A DNA stretch of 64,000 bases, taken from Branchiostoma floridae. Its lineage: Eukaryota; Chordata; Leptocardii; Amphioxiformes; Branchiostomatidae. The DNA lies in NCBI RefSeq assembly GCF_000003815.2, contig NC_049988.1, positions 15,078,452 to 15,142,451 of the forward strand, written 5' to 3'. Below the pieces are notes generated by a model, which had not been told where the DNA came from, did no database searches, and was given only the letters and a program-made list of their open reading frames with translations. Every line of letters begins with the position of its first letter. Within the stretch, counting starts at the first letter, position 1. The position numbers were made by a program, and so were the translations under genes. Of this stretch, positions 1-12,916 are shown one piece after another.

Positions 1-13
1 TAACATCGACTAT

Positions 14-214
14 CATAATTCCACCAGGTGCCATAATACCGCCACCTCAAAAAACGATGGTATAGAGGTCTTCCCAAGATTTTCTTCAATACCGAATGTT
101 GAAGATCCTAATTGTATTACAATTTAGATATTTAGGTGTAGGAGACAATCTTGAGAAGGCCTCTATAACAACTTTTTTGGAGGTGGCGGTATAATGGCAC
201 CTGGTGGAATTATG
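14..214. mobile_element. MITE-like element, about 200 bp, long terminal inverted repeats
   Basis: The two ends are near-perfect inverted repeats of about 35 bp. The left end reads CATAATTCCACCAGGTGCC and the right end reads GGCACCTGGTGGAATTATG. The interior is AT-rich with no reading frame. This is the structure of a non-autonomous DNA transposon. The superfamily cannot be told, because target duplications are unclear so close to the window edge. Confidence 0.75.
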
Positions 215-1807
215 CGAATGTTTGCTATAGAAAGGAGCTTCCCTCTAGAAATATCCGGTTTACACAATTACAAATGTCAGCGAAAGTTTGAGCTATAACT
301 TAACGAATTTATAAAAGGCTTGACACGAATGCCATGACGAAAAACAGGAAGACCGGAAAGGCTCGAACAATATCGCAGGTGACACTACGTGCCAAGACAA
401 TGGCTTCTCCGCACCTTGCGCGCGTCGTAGGTAGACAATGGGAGAAAGTTTAGGCCGTGACTGGAACTCAGGCTTGCGAGAAACCGTGCAGTTCAAATAT
501 TGTTCACTGAATGTAGGGCCAAAAAACAGGGTGTATACCTATTGTGTAAAATCAGCCATGTTCCATCAAAAGAAGCTGTCGAAGAACGACGAAAAATTTA
601 AGAAAGTTGCAATAGAGGATTCGTCAGAATTTTTCTTGCCAACAAAAGATATAGAAAATTTAGTGACAGAGTAGAAGTTTGACTCTTGTTTACGATGCCT
701 TCTGTTACCATGGTGATAAAGATTGGTAAACACAGGTGCGATCGCCAGGACCCCCCTCCCATCACCTCGTGGGAGATTGTTCAAACGCAGGTGTTCCGAA
801 ACAAAAAAAGAAAATGTCAGAATACTCGAGCGCTGATCGACACTTAATCTTTCAATGCATTTCCTTCTACTTCGCTGACTTCCTTTGAAAACCGCTAGGT
901 GGAAAACGAGCGAACGATCACGTACTCAATTGTCATACTCAAACGTAAGATCGGCGTGAAAATGCATGAAGATAGATCTCCGTACGCATTCCTGGACAGA
1001 GAAAAATGCAGGTGTGGTAAAGAAGGGAGGAAATCTACTTGGCTCGGAGAAATGTCTAATTCAAAATGTACAGATAAATTGTCCCCTGTCTCTGGTGGTA
1101 TGGAAGTACATTTGAGTGTATTCTGTCAATGCAGAGAGGCATTTTGTCAGACTACTAAAGATTTCAAAACCCGTTTGTAAAAAATACTATGCTGAATCCA
1201 CATCATAGGATTTTTCAACAACATAGATATGAATAGTTCACTTCATTTCTATATCCGACAATAGTTTCGGGAGTCTATATAAGTGTTAGCATTAAATTTC
1301 TGAAGTCGTTTATGGTATGCTAGTATAATGTTCTTTTATTGCTGAAGAAAGAAATACTACAACCAATGAAAATCAGAAGAAACGTACTAACAATTAGGGT
1401 TATTCCTTTTCTTGAAAACATCTGCACAAGAAAGCATTTAATACGGCGAATAGGAAAATTATCTAACTGTACTCAGTACTATTTTTGTCTGTATGAAATC
1501 TCAACAGGATATTTCTATGAAGAATTTAGTTTTCTACCAAACCTTCAATTTCATCTTGACATAAGGCACGTGTCACTAATCCCTGCCCTGTGGGGGATCA
1601 ACTCACTAATCCGTGATTAAGAAATCCCACTTCTCCGCCCATAAGATCCACAGGTGTAAACAACGTCGTTACAATGCCATTGTTTACCGACTACCAGCAT
1701 AGGGCTTCCCATTCAACCAAGGCGTCGTCAACTCTATTTCCCCCTCCCCCCACTTTACCCATTGTCTGTCCACAAAAACACATTGTCTTGCCCGCCTCCT
1801 TTTTTTC
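215..1807. other. Upstream region with no supported gene
   Basis: Short open frames here lack splice-consistent partners or recognisable motifs. I see no RNA gene or clear repeat. It is the distal upstream region of the Dickkopf-like gene. Confidence 0.4.
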
Positions 1808-1847
1808 ATTTGCAAATTTGCTGCAGACGTCTCGCTGGTATATAAAT
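1808..1847 (+). promoter_or_regulatory. Core promoter candidate: octamer-type site and TATA box
   Basis: A palindromic octamer-like site, ATTTGCAAAT, lies at 1808-1817 and a strong TATA element, TATATAAAT, at 1839-1847. They sit about 100-140 bp upstream of the ATG at 1947. That spacing fits a TATA promoter with a transcription start near 1870 and a short 5' UTR. Promoter activity is inferred from motif and position only. Confidence 0.5.
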
Positions 1848-1946
1848 CAGAGAGCTGCTAGTCGATCTTTACTCGCAGTCTGACCTACTGCTACGCGTCC
1901 TGTTTTACCAATTCGCTACTCGGTGTTCAGACGTGTTAGCTTGAAG

Positions 1947-4900
1947 ATGTTGCCCCGAGCCGTTCTAACGTTGGTGTCTCTTTTCTCTACCCTGCCTGTG
2001 TGTCCCGGGTACCTCTTCGGTTATTCCTGGGGGGTTCCAGTTCCCAACCACCAAGACTTCACCAACCACCCGCGGAACATCCTGGACAGAGCCGACAACG
2101 CAACGGAGAACCGCACCAGGACACTAGACACCGCGGTAAGTGTTATATGAATGTTTGATGCTGAATTACATTATGTGCTCTGTTTTTTGTAACATTCAGC
2201 TATTTCCTTAACAAATATCGCACTGGCTTTATAGTCTATACTGTAAGATTATCTCGCGTTTGTTAGATACAAGATCTTAGAGGGAAAAAATGCTAATTTT
2301 AATGCGCTAGGGGTACAGGTATAGATGTTTTGACATTTCCGATTTGAATAGTAAAGCTTGCTGGCTACATACATACCAATTTCCACATTACACCACAAGA
2401 TCCACTTTGTCAGGTTATCTTGTGACAAAAAGCGAGAAGTATTTTTGGACTCATTTATTTGCGCGAAATAGTATTGCGGCGCCTACAGTATATGATAACG
2501 ATTTCTCTCAAACTAAATTACTACTAGGTTACAGTTTCTAAATAGATCCTCCATTGCGCACAGCTAGATTTCTGTCTGGTGTGTATGTATGCGTGCGGTG
2601 TCTTTATATTTAGTCCAAACCTAGGTAGAAGACGCCTAATGGTTTGTTAGTTTTGTCTCTATTAGAACCTATCGCTACATGGTCACACATTCCAAGCGTG
2701 CTAGAGCTAAGCATGTTACAGTGTCGAATTCTGTTCGCGCTTTCCTGTGGTAAATCATTGTCACTCTATCTGGGAGAGGAACCACCATGCTAAAACACGT
2801 TATTGCCGGGGTTTCGCTCATCGCTTTTCTTTCAATGCCCACAGAATACGAGGTAGGTAAATTAAGCGTATCATTTGATGCACAATTTAATTTGGCAGAG
2901 ATGCGAATCTCAAATTTACTTCCGCCAAAAAAATCGCTCGCTCAGCTATCGCCATGCAGACAGCGTACGCGTCGTCTGACAGGTCTGTCAATTTAGGAAA
3001 GGAGTGGTCTGATATTGGGGGCTAGGGGTCTGCGGGTGCGGAGATCGTCTGACAGAAAATCGTTAAAATGCGGTCATTCCGTCTTCCTAGCACGTAACGT
3101 CCTGATGAATTGATCTTTTAACTTGCAAGCCGTGATACTTTTTTCAGAAATATTCGCTACTGTTCGATCCATAACGTTCTGGCAAAGCAAAACTACTCAC
3201 AGAAATTAACCACAGAACGTCTTACTGTTGGAACTTGTCTACGCTGATGAAAAATAGCTTACGCCACAATGACAGCATGCCTAAATTTGACCACATCATT
3301 TCAACTCAATCCAGCGAAGAAGTGGTTTCTTCCCAATTCAGGGTGGTCTCAAATTGGGTATTTTGTCGCCACCGTTTAGTGTTGTCAGCAACAACACTTT
3401 CTGCTTACTTCTATTACAATACGGAAACAACCATTCTTCAGTGGCGTTTCTTACATTCCTCCGCTGAAAGCGAACCGTTTGCAGGACTATATGTGCCCAA
3501 GAGCCGCAAAGTTTGCAAACACTTGAAAAATGTTAAGAATGAGTTCAGCTTCCGAGCTGGACTGTCTGACCGAATTTCTCACCTATTTACCTTTAGGCAG
3601 GTGCGCTTTGTCTCACCTGGCAAATTCACAGTCACCTGTATTTTCCGTTATCTTATTTTTACAACGAGTTTGTGACTACTTGGGGTGGCTTTGCCGATTT
3701 TCTTGTTCGTTCGGACAAAAACAACGTTGGTGGCGGTAGTACAACAATATTTTGAGTCTGGCTATTTAAGCCTTTAATGTTTCTATAACACAATCCTGAC
3801 TCTTTCAAATGCTTGTGGTATGGTAATCGTCATAGCATGTTGTGTTGAGTCTTCGCCAGTGAAAATGTATAGGCGTTGGAACATGTAATTTTACCTCTAT
3901 GGTTTACTAAAGGAACGATAAAGTTCGTCCTAGGCCATCGTGCGACTTTATGCCCTACGATTTTCAAGCAGAGCGGCGACAAAGATCTACGCCATTCTTT
4001 CCTGTGAGAAGACACATAAAGAAAAAGGCCCTCGGCTTTTTTTTATCTTACGAGGAGTGAGACAAGGCCCTTAGTCCTAAACCAATGTTATTCAACACGC
4101 ACACTGTGCGACTTGAACTTTTTTTACACACACACGTTTTAAAGAAAATTAGTTTTCAAACATAAAATATTCACTTTGAATTACACGTACGTATGTGCAT
4201 CTATCCCCTTTGGGCATGAATATACAATGGATATTATTGTTATTATAAATACTTACTTATCCTCTTCATTCCTTGTGAGACATAAGGCCACAACTTTTTT
4301 CTTCCATCTGGGTCTGTCCTGCGTTATGTACCGTCTATGCTGACCGCCAGGAGAGCCCCATGGACGCCAGGTCGTCTGGCACCGTTCTCCTTTGCGTGGG
4401 TGAAAAATGTATCTTGAAATTAATGTTGTAATTATTTTGTGTATTGTATGGTAGGTTCCCTGTGACACGGACAAGTCGTGCGGAGGCGGGAAGTACTGTG
4501 ACCGGCACTACGGCGTGTGCAAGCCCCGCGGCCGACTGGGAGACCTGTGCCGCCGCGACGGGAACTGCCAGGGCGGGTACGACTGCATGTTTGGCCGCTG
4601 TCAGAAGACCATCCAAGCCGGCGAGCAGGGTAGGTCATCATAGCCACACTTTCCGTGAAAATATATCTTCTCTTTTTCCTCTCTCTCACTCAAACTCTTT
4701 AGATCTCTCTCTAGATCTCTCTAGATCTCTTTCTCTCTCTTTCTATCTAGATCTCTCTCTAGAGCTGTCTAGATCTTTTAGGCTCTCTAGATATATCTCT
4801 AGATCTCGTTCTCTCTAGATCTAACTCCAGATCTCTGGCCCTCTCTCCGAATAGATCTCTCTCCATCTCATTCTTTATCTTCGGCCCTATTTATCTCAAT

Positions 4901-6703
4901 ATCTGTACCTACGTATCTATCCTCCTATATGTTTTACCGTTTTCATATATCTTTGAGCTGGTGTGGCTTGAAAAACCCTTCACTACGGTTGAAATAGACA
5001 TTCAAAGTCATGGAAACAGCCGCAAAAATGGATATACATCCTAGCTGAATAGTAGTCAGAATACACAGAAATTCTTTCTTTTCTTCGCTCTGTCGTTCGC
5101 TGGGTCATTTTGCTATTTCTCAATCTTGTCACGTGCTCAATAGTTGACGTGCAATTTTGTTGACTAAACTGACTCGCGTGTAAAACTCAAAACACTTCTC
5201 TCTGCATGTGTGGTCTCAGCCTACCGAGTACAACAGAACGACTGCAAAAAGGCACATCTGTGCTGCAAATTACCTCACGAAAAAAATCAAGACATAATCC
5301 TAAAGACAATTCAAGAGTAAATCACTAAATTGTGCCACCCTCCGGGCCAGTTTTCGCACCCCATTAGCGAGCATTGTACGCCGATCTACAAATCGGACGA
5401 CCTTTTGTCGTATTGACGCCTGGTGCGCCGCAGACTAATGAGTTTCCCGCCCAGCCACTTGGCAAAAGCGCGGAGCAAACACGCCCTACTGCCTATGTAA
5501 GGAGATCATCTCCAAGTAGAAGTGAGGATTCGGCTTGCTTCAGTGTTTCATGCGTGTTTTTGCAGGAGACAAATAGGTAGAAGGTGCGGTGCTAGAAAAG
5601 GGTAATAAATGTTGCAAAAACACGCGTAAAGCACTGAAAATAAGCCGAATTCTTAGTAATCTTACACCTGTTTGTACATCATTAGGAAAGTGATGTAGTT
5701 TTCTGTTTACTCGATCATGTGTAGTAAAATTGGAGCATCAAATTATATCAAAAGAGAAACCAATTTCAACGGAACTACATGTTTGTCGAAAAGACGTTTG
5801 TGTCATTTTTTTATTCATTGTGCCCCTCTTACCATTCCTCCGTCGCATCTTCCTCTCTCATTTCTACTTCTCTGTTCTACCTGTTTTCGTAGATACCACA
5901 GCATGAGTTTTGGCAACGCCACAGAGGCGGAGCTGACCTTTGTCGCATTTTATACCAGATACTACTATCAGAATGATTGTTTACCACGTTGCTAATCAAT
6001 CATCCCTTTCAATACAGGTGCCAGGTGTAAGCATGACAAGGACTGCGGAGACAACATGTGCTGTGCGCGCCAGCACGGAGAGAGGATCTGTAAGCCCCGC
6101 CTGGCCCCGGGACAGAAGTGCTGGGTCCCCGAGGGAGGGCTGGACTACAGTCTGAACCAGATGTGCCCCTGTGAGAAGGGACTTATCTGTGGAGAGGTCC
6201 AGACGCCCCCGAGAGAGTGAGTAATAACACCCCTACAGTTTCAGACAATGGTTTGGTCGAAAATCAGACGGATTTTTAGGCAAAATGTAGGTTGGAATAT
6301 GTGTGATCGTGTGCTCCCAGGATAGCCGATGTTGAACATGAATACCACAAATTTTTGGACTCAAATTGTTGATTGAAAGAGCTTTACATAGACATCTCAA
6401 ATTGCAGATACTCCAGCAACAGAATATAACTTGGAAAAATACAGATAAAGCTTCACAATGATAACTTGTAATGGTCCAGTCAAAGAGCAACATATTGTTT
6501 GCAAGGAGAATGTCAAATTTTTTCAGCTCTTAACATCTGTAAGAAGCAAAGCATCTAAAGCCAGGGCAGTGTACTACTATGCAGCTCAAAACAACAATAT
6601 ACAACATGATACTGACACACATTTCTGTTCGTGTTTTTTCAGGGAGGAGTTTGTCCTGTGGACGGATAACCACCACATGAGGTGCAAGGCCATAGATGAG
6701 TGA
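1947..6703 (+). CDS. Dickkopf-3-like secreted protein, 4 exons, about 207 aa
   Basis: The exons are 1947-2135, 4455-4629, 6018-6216 and 6643-6703. All junctions are GT-AG and phases match (0, 1, 0-based remainder 2). Exon 1 encodes a signal peptide (about residues 1-21, MLPRAVLTLVSLFSTLPVC) and a short Asn-rich linker with a possible N-glycosylation site. Residues 66-112 form a first Cys-rich domain with eight cysteines. Residues 125-202 form a second one with ten cysteines in a colipase-like pattern (C-x5-DC-x4-CC ... CPC-x5-C). This two-domain order is that of Dickkopf family Wnt modulators, and the spacing is closest to Dkk3. Compared with vertebrate Dkk3 (about 350 aa) the N-terminal extension and acidic C-terminal tail are much shorter. 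The protein should be secreted. Whether it inhibits Wnt is not shown, since Dkk3 proteins often bind LRP6 poorly. A divergent colipase-like protein is the main alternative. Confidence 0.82.
4683..4860. repeat. Simple repeat, imperfect (TCTCTAGA)n
   Basis: This pyrimidine-rich degenerate microsatellite, built from TCTC and AGATCT units, lies just after exon 2 of the Dickkopf-like gene. It contains many AGATCT palindromes. Open frames across it are artefacts of the repeat. Confidence 0.85.
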
Positions 6704-7561
6704 TGTCATCACAGATGCACCAATCACGGACGGTTATTCTCGTACAGAAAAGAGTCATAGTCTAACTATTGTCTGTATAATGTAGATATCTGCACATAGT
6801 GCGGACAGAAACTTATAACGTTGACGTTTTATTCTATTCTATTATTGATGATAAATCATATATGTACACAGAAGTTGTTTTTTCCAGCTTTTCTCAGGAA
6901 ACAAGCATATGTTGTCTCAGTGGTGTTACAGTGCAGTCTGAGATGTATCAAGCTACACTAGAACATGCATCTTTTTGATAATCAAGTAACTACAGTAACT
7001 TTTTTATGCTAAGCTACATGGAGAGCCTAAAATGGTAGTGTATTAGTAACAAATGTCAAGCCTATCGTGTTACGCAGCAAAGCTATCATATTATCGTAAA
7101 ACGGCAAATGATGCTTGCCTGTCGTAAAACACTACGGTCACAATACATGCCGCAAAACTGACCAAACTTGGTCAACATCGAGCTCACGCCACGCAATGTC
7201 GTCAAATTCAATCTACCTCTTCTCTCAGTTTGAAGTTTTTGTTACGAGTAAGTTTGTTTTTCCGAGATCTTCTATTATCACTATAGCCTTGTAGAATATT
7301 TTTGTACATATTTATTCTATCTATTAAATTATCATGAGTTAAAATTAATTGCATGTGTTTGAATTTGTTGCAGTGTCAAATGGTAATACTTGCCTCCATA
7401 CAAACTTCAGTTGTTTTGACAGCCAATGGGCAAATGTTCACTACAATTTCCATTCAAAACCCCTGAACATTTTGACATATTCTCATGAGATTTGATCAAT
7501 CAGAGGATGACATCCATAAAATCAGGTTTACCAGCTAAATCATGATTGGTATAAAGAAACC

Positions 7562-7915
7562 ATGGTATATGAAAACAAGACCACAGCATGTTCAAGACAA
7601 AACATACATAAGCTGGAAGTTCTGCTGAAGTACCAAGGAAAGTTGTCAGGGGGCTCAAAATTGCCCTTGTCATTCGTCTACCCAAGACCTACCCACAAAC
7701 CAAATATCATCACAATCCATCTAGAGGTTCTTAATTTATATGGACAAATATCAGTTAACAGAAACACACGCATAGACAAACCCAAAACAATACCTTCATT
7801 TTTTATGGTACACTTGTTGGTATAAAGGGGTATTTTCTATACCTCTATCTTGTACTTTGTGTAATACCTGTTGCCATACATTGTACCATGTACAATTGTC
7901 GTGCAATAAAGTTCT
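7562..7915. repeat. Interspersed repeat copy ending in a LINE-like 3' tail
   Basis: The stretch 7562-7740 matches 55370-55560 over the phrase AAGTTCTGCTG and the following GGAAA, CCAA and CACACCAA blocks, so both are copies of one dispersed family. It ends near 7870-7915 with TACAATTGTCGTGCAATAAA followed by TTCTTCTT. A similar tail occurs at about 58470-58515. Such ends resemble 3' termini of CR1-like LINEs or their derived SINEs. The open frame here is not a gene. Confidence 0.55.
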
Positions 7916-9230
7916 TCTTTTCAGGCGCCTATCAAGAATAAAAATAGAATCTATGCCATTGTGATTTTATTCCAACTCAAACCAAATACAACTTCCAATG
8001 GACAGAATCATATACACAATGCAATATTGGCAAGTACAAATAATTAAATATAACTTTCTAAAGATACATTGATGCTTTGCTAATGAGGTCTACAGCAGAA
8101 AATATATGGATATACATCATCTCTCTTTGTGCATAGTAAACAGTTTATATCATTTTGGAGGTAAATATCTCTTTGAGGCAAAATTGCGGCAATGTGGGGT
8201 AAATATCTCTTTACAGCAAAATAGTGATTATGATTCCAAATAACTCTCTATGTACATATTCATATACAAACTTAAATCCAGCAAATGACCCATCATAGTC
8301 ACATAATGAAGTCATCCAATTTTTCAACTCAGCAACACCCCCTATCATCTTTACCTAGAACTGCACCTCCATGAACACATCAAATAAGGAACATACAAAG
8401 CAATAAAATATTGCCAACAACCATTTGTTTGACGATATTCAGATTGTCAGTTTCATAACACCTTTTTCCTTTCATCATAAGCCATAAGATATCATTTGTA
8501 ATTACTAACGTTTCCATCATTTCTTCATAGCACAACCAATTAATGCTAAAATACACTTACAGATAATGGCAAGATGTTTGATGCACTTGCAACAGTTGCA
8601 TAGTAGAAATTGTTAAAATAAACTTTACAAAAATGGCTTTGGACATTTATCTTGATTTACAATAGGAAACATAAAAATGTCTTTGACTCACCCTGTTTCC
8701 TTAGTGTTGTTCTTTGGTAATAAATCTCTCAGAGGCAGCTGTAAGAAATTGCAGCCACTTGTGTCATCATTACTATCCCCCCTCCCAAATGAGCATACGT
8801 ACATTATACACTATCAAAGGCAGCATTAAGCAGTCAGTGAGGAAATTAGCTGTGCATCATGTTTGAAAAACTCTACTTGCTAACCTGATATAACTGTTCA
8901 CAGGACTAAATATATAAACTCTAGTGATATACTAAATGAACTTTCATAGAAAAACTAAATAAAACTATGATATATTAGCTAAATATTTTGGTTTAAGCTC
9001 TGCCTGCTTAACTAATAGATACTGTGTTTATGTCTTATGAAGTGATGGCATTTCAGCAACACTCTTCCAGTGAGAATAATCTCCACTATTTTAATCTAAC
9101 CAAAAACCCATAAGTTTCAACAGGCAAATTGTGTATTTTGAGCACTGCTATTGTGAATTAAGTCCTTGTGACTCTAAATTCAGTACATTTCAATCAAGTT
9201 ATTTTTGAAGTAGTAGTTTCCTGAAGTCTT
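7916..9230. other. AT-rich region downstream of the minus-strand Reeler gene
   Basis: No coding exon or RNA gene is recognisable. Because the Reeler gene stop is at 9231 on the minus strand, the right part probably holds its 3' UTR. No firm poly(A) site can be assigned by eye. Confidence 0.35.
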
Positions 9231-12200
9231 TCATTGGATCAACATCCGGGTGATGCATGCTGGGAGTACGGCCAACAGGAGGTTTGAGGTCATGACAACA
9301 GCTGATCCAACATTCCCTGTTCCTGAAATATGAAAGAGAAGTATCAAGTTCCCAGAACATAGAAGAATACAGTGGCTGCATCTGGGCAATTGTCTTGTTG
9401 AGGAGACCAGAGCACTGAAAGGCTGCCATGATACAGACCTTTGGAATTGCAAATAAGCTCCTCAAAATTCAGCCCGTGGCTGCCGACATAGTTGGCTCAC
9501 CCAACAATAAAGATTAAAAAAGAGCCCACCACACTCATTCAGGTAAGAGTAGGGGTCCCTCCTACTGTGAGCAGATCAAACCTAAAGTCTGGTCTTACAC
9601 TAATCTCCAAGCAGGTCCTACAGTAGCATAAGATAGTATCAAAAGCAGGCAGAGGAGTGAAACCGGCTTAGGAATGTGCTTCGCTACAAGGCAGATGGAC
9701 ACTTTTTGGCTGACTACACTCCTTGGCCAGTTTGGTACTATCTTATGCCATTATAGGCTCTGCTTGGAGATTAGTCTTGCATAACTTGTGCTTGCAGTCC
9801 AACAGTGTGGCATTACACATGGTATGGAACAAACAAAGAAAGTGACACGGTGAGATGAATGTTCTGAATCCATAAATGACTTTATAATGTAAGGATGTAT
9901 TCATGATCAACATTATTTTGTACATGGAAGATTTTAAGTAATGACGTTTAATTACCTTTTGTTGTCTGGATTGGCATTGTAGACACCACAGGTGACTCAA
10001 CTGAAAAGGAAAGAAAATATGTGTCAAAACTGTCATGTTATCATTAAAAAAGTGCTCCACTTATTTTCACCAAAATGAAGTGAGGAAAGCCGTGTAAAGT
10101 GCCTTTACAAAGGACACAAGATCGGTGACATGGCAGGTTTTGTACCCAGGACCCCTTAGGCCTGAGCTCAATGCACCGCCAATTACACCACTCACTAAAT
10201 CTATCAATAAATGAAATCAGGCACACAACATTAATTTCCTACCATACCTGCACAGAAGGCATACAAGTTGAAGTAGCTCGTGCCTCGGGTACACCATGTG
10301 TTTGTCGATGTTGCAACTCCGCACGCACTGTTGTCGGCCTGCCATCCCGGCATGTACGCAAAAACGTTGTTCATCGCGTCGCAGCTTGCGGGGCCGCTCC
10401 CGCTGCATATCGCCTCTGAAACCAGTCTCTGGGTTTGTTTGCAGGTCGAATTAACATTTCCGATGATGATGCAGTCGCTGGTCCAATATGGCGTCTCAGC
10501 GCACGAGTCCCGGTTGATGTAGCAGGGTAGGCTCAAGCCGACACTTTCGCAGGCTGCCTTCACGTTGGCATTGACCATGGGGCCAGATGCCTGAACTTTG
10601 TAGAACGTCCAACCACTAACTGTCCCCAACAGGACTTTCTCAACTAGAAAAAAACATGTAACAGTTTTGTATTTTAAATCAAACTTCTCCAAAGTACTTG
10701 TGCAGCAGACATAACATTCCCTGATCAGCACCAAAATTAGCAATGAATATGGTAGCTATAATCATTGACAAATAAAGAAATTCACACAAAAGAAGAAATT
10801 TTTCACCATGACTATCAGTGTGGACTTCATTAGTTATGAATAAGAAGATCATAAATATCAAATTTTGTTTATAATCCTAAAATAATGCCTATATCATATA
10901 TCTAAAAAAAAACTACGTATGTGCCTTCAACAATCCTTACCAGCTGCTTCTGTTGTAGCTTGTTTGGTTGTAGGTCGGGGGGTTGTCCTCTGTGGGGTTG
11001 TAGCCCGCTGTGTGGTTGCTAAAGATACAAAATACAAAATATTTTCATATCAAAGACTATTACTACATTCATCTGTAATATTCTATATGGAAAAGGTCTT
11101 ACTTAAGCAACTATTCATAAAGATGTTGTATATTATAGTTGCAACAACAACTGGGATAGGATTTTTAAAAATTGGTTTCAAATGCATGTACCCGTACCTG
11201 ATTACAGTTAATAATATTGGTCGGTATGAATTAATCCTTAGTCTGCAGTGAGACATCAACAAACAGGTACAAAAAAGAAAGCCTGATAAAAAAAATCTAA
11301 AAAACGTCAAACAGCCAGAGCCTAACCTCTGCTTGGAGAGTACCTCAGGCCACACTGACTTGTCATCCACATAACCATGTCTGTGTGGCCTGAGGCACAA
11401 CTTTTCTCTCCGATGTTTGAGTGTTAAAGCTTACCTGCACTAGCCTCTGTAAGCTGTGAAGACTTCAGGCCTGTCCAGTACACTGTCTTCTGCTCAGCAA
11501 CAGTAGCTCTGGAGATGACAATGATCTTTAATGCATATTCTTGCTAAGGAGAACTAAACACAGTATGTTAAAATTGTGACCTAAAAAAGATATGCTTACC
11601 TATCTGTATGTGAGTATAACCTGATAAAATTCTACATAAGAAAGTTTGGTTAGAAAAACTGACTTATTACTACACAGAAGAGACTGACTCATCTGCATAG
11701 CCTGGTACCTCATTGAGAAGTGTTTCATATGAATAAAGAAATTGTCAAAAGGGAAGCATAAGACTTGTGATAATATGGATCAATACAACTTACAAGGTAT
11801 AGCATAAACTTCACCAACCCACCATCCATTACATAATAATGAAATAGATACAAACCACATAGCCGCGCTATTGCAGGCACTATCCCATAGCTTTATAATG
11901 ATATCAATCAGTCAATCATTGTACAGAAAGAATACTATTACATAACTGGCTGCAAAATACACCCAATATTATAACTTGCTGACTCACACAAACTCGACTG
12001 TGCCATGTCCTGCATCAGAAGGGGGTGTCCATGTCAGAGTTAAGTCCCGCTTCACGGCTTGACTGTTGTGCGTGGCGGAATTTGCGCCTCTCGCCACGGT
12101 GTTCGGACAATCGTTGGTTCTCACCGTGCTCGGAAGACTCGTGAAGACGCCGATGGAAGTGGTGGTTCCGACTTTACGAGCCTGAATAAGGAATCCCTGA

Positions 12201-12916
12201 AAGTCCGCTCCTGTGATTTGGACTTAAGAAAAGACAAAAGTGCTTCTTACTTTTAGCCTCTATAAAGTCTCTATAGCAAGTCTCTATAATGTAGTGTTAT
12301 GTTGATTTATTCATATTGATCTATAAATTCAGGTTACTCATATGTAGTATATTTTATTTGTGCCCACCTGTATCTATAGCTGTACCTTATGTGATGGACT
12401 TATGTTGTGTCAAAAAAAAGATTGTTCTCTATTAATATGTGCATAATACGAAGTTGTCTTCTTCTTAATCCCAATGTAATATTTCTTTGTATACAATGCA
12501 CATTATGATGAAGTTCCTTGTAAGATATCAATAAAACAGTTATAATTAATGTTATAATATTTTCCTTCAGATATCGTCAAAAGCTACATAGATACAAATG
12601 TGGATACATAAAAACAACTGCGGACTTAGACCCTGAATACTTCTGTCACTGGGTGTATGCTACCACATCAAGTATTTGGGACTGATATTTTGAGTAGTTG
12701 CGGAGTTCTTGTATCTTACAACTCACCTGTTAAACTTTGCCCAGGTACGTATTGTGCCGGTGCTACGAGGCTGTAAGGGTTGGGGCTAGTCTGTGCGCTG
12801 GTACCGAAGTGTCCTGGCATCATAGTAACACAGGCTTCCAACGGAGCTCCGTTTCCATACCCCTCACTGCCCCCCACCCCACACAACAACACCACTAACC
12901 ACCAAATATACCGCAT
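9231..12916 (-). CDS. Reeler-domain protein with extra Cys-rich module and probable GPI anchor, 7 exons, about 369 aa
   Basis: Minus-strand exons are 12916-12727, 12222-11988, 11508-11435, 11018-10941, 10643-10248, 10000-9956 and 9322-9231. All have consensus splice sites and compatible phases. Exon 1 gives a signal peptide (MRYIWWLVVLLCGVGG) and the start of a Reeler domain, which continues through exons 2 and 3 (GYGNGAPLEAC, then GADFQGFLIQARKVG, then VYWTG). Exon 4 is a Thr/Pro-rich stalk. Exon 5 is a 132-residue module with about 12 cysteines, starting GWTFYKVQASGPM and ending near SYFNLYAFCA. Exon 6 is a short linker. Exon 7 ends in a hydrophobic tail (NLLLAVLPACI) with no basic cytoplasmic segment, as in GPI-anchor signals. 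Reeler proteins include reelin, spondin-type and insect defense proteins. A surface or immune role is inference. The paralogue at 14661-19375 lies head to head and lacks the Cys-rich exon. Confidence 0.85.
9600..9774. mobile_element. MITE, family with CTAATCTCCAAGCAG ends
   Basis: The ends are inverted repeats (CTAATCTCCAAGCAG and TGCTTGGAGATTAG) and the subterminal parts also pair (GATAGTATCAAA / TTTGGTACTATC). It lies in the last intron of the minus-strand Reeler gene. Two further copies are at 33632-33788 and 39771-39924. It is non-coding. Confidence 0.8.
11331..11400. repeat. Short foldback repeat
   Basis: CCTCAGGCCACAC at 11343-11355 pairs perfectly with GTGTGGCCTGAGG at 11383-11395. 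A TGCTTGGAGA block directly to the left resembles the end of the MITE family at 9600. It lies in the intron between exons 3 and 4 of the Reeler gene. Confidence 0.6.

Noticed and set aside
3235-3675. 146-residue open frame, plus strand
   Set aside because: It lies in the first intron of the Dickkopf-like gene, has no recognisable motif and no compatible splice sites.
4335-4689. Two minus-strand open frames opposite Dickkopf exon 2
   Set aside because: They are antisense shadows of the GC-rich coding exon.
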